From the NCBI RefSeq assembly GCF_949628265.1, contig NC_088786.1:31455681-31519680 (forward strand): DNA of 64,000 nt, in the 5' to 3' direction. The notes beneath the pieces were generated by a model. It had not been told where the DNA came from. It saw only the letters and a program-made list of their open reading frames with translations, and ran no database searches. The translations under genes were made by a program, and so were the position numbers. This stretch comes from Cloeon dipterum. Taxonomy: Eukaryota > Arthropoda > Insecta > Ephemeroptera > Baetidae. This document shows positions 63,501-64,000 of the stretch, one piece after another (position 1 is the stretch's first letter; each line of letters starts with the position of its first letter).

Positions 63501-64000
63501 TACACTGAGGAAGTGGAATTTGATTTCAGCAGAAAATGTATGAAAATTTATGCGCCACGCCAAAAGTCTAATTTTGGGTCAAGCTGAGCTAGCCGACTGT
63601 CTAAAAGTCAAAAAATAGAAGTGGTTGGAACTTCATTTAAAAAAAAATGTCAGTTCTTCAGCCACCACCTAAAATAAGCTGAGACCTCTATAAAAATCAA
63701 TTGCTACGACGTTACGTTCTTTAAACTGAATTGAATTTAAACTACCAGCAGAGAATTGAAACGTAATATTAATATAAATGTTTTTTTTCAATTTTATTGC
63801 CTCAAAGAAATTTCATTCACAATTAATGAACAAATTTCACTTTTAGTTAACCAGCAGCTATCGGTCCAAAAAAGATCATGCACGAACCACTCACATCTAA
63901 TTAGCAAACTCACAAAGTGGATTAAAACCTTATTGACTGAGTAATAAGACAATTTGCATCGGCGTGCGCATCGAGAGTGCTTTATGGTCCATTCCACGAA
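57552..64000. other. Probable first large intron, no exon recognised
   Basis: No coding exon could be supported. Open frames of 121 codons (57910-58275), 145 codons (59428-59865) and 123 codons (62950-63321), all on the + strand, show no recognised family motif and lack matching splice signals. They lie in GC-richer islands separated by AT-rich DNA (for example 61180-61740). Further islands near 60840-61080 and 62170-62640 may be regulatory. Confidence 0.35.
58833..59049. repeat. 217-base imperfect foldback element
   Basis: Outer arms 58833-58873 and 59009-59049 are 41 bases each and match as reverse complements at 38 positions; one of the three differences would be a G-U pair in RNA. Weaker pairing continues inward almost to the centre, where AGCCC and AGGGCT flank a small AT loop (58930-58946). 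Nearly the whole unit is therefore an inverted duplication. It resembles a foldback MITE or a long hairpin RNA. Flanking target-site duplications are not clear. Confidence 0.8.

Overview
The window looks like nuclear DNA of an arthropod, most likely an insect. It is AT-rich, GT-AG introns interrupt the genes, one promoter pairs a TATA box with a TCAGT-type initiator, and one gene encodes a secreted cuticle-type low-complexity protein. The species cannot be told from sequence alone. Nothing prokaryotic is present: no operons, no CRISPR array, and I recognised no tRNA or rRNA gene. About nine tenths of the window is non-coding.

Three protein genes can be read, all on the + strand. (1) At 10217-13213 lies a complete cuticle-type gene: TATA box, initiator, a short non-coding exon, three coding exons for a 621-residue secreted protein, and a poly(A) signal. 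(2) At 36303-36686 lies a single coding exon for a small secreted protein of about 127 residues. It has a clear signal peptide and a compact C-terminal module, and its 5' exon may be the ATG-free leader at 33036-33226. (3) At 40885-43895 lies a ten-exon taxilin gene of 497 codons, a coiled-coil syntaxin-binding trafficking protein. Its reading frame is unbroken through nine mostly small introns.

A fourth gene probably starts here and runs off the right edge. A short exon at 57475-57551 has a good splice acceptor, a two-codon upstream ORF, an ATG opening a hydrophobic peptide, and a consensus donor. No continuing coding exon was recognised in the remaining 6.4 kb. An ATG-free, donor-terminated 202-base block at 46083-46284 is a good candidate for its leader exon. 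A weaker candidate leader ends at 19068.

The rest is AT-rich spacer and probable long introns, with islands of higher GC, simple repeats and several foldback structures. The most notable are a 217-base imperfect foldback at 58833-59049, a 101-base hairpin inside taxilin intron 7 (42834-42934) and a perfect 11-bp palindromic stem at 29930-29961. A region at 14569-15640 resembles a decayed minus-strand retroelement ending in a short ATCA-type tail. Family names come from reading translated motifs without a database search. I found no convincing new multi-gene system. The best leads are the gene running off the right edge, the foldback elements and the two secreted proteins.
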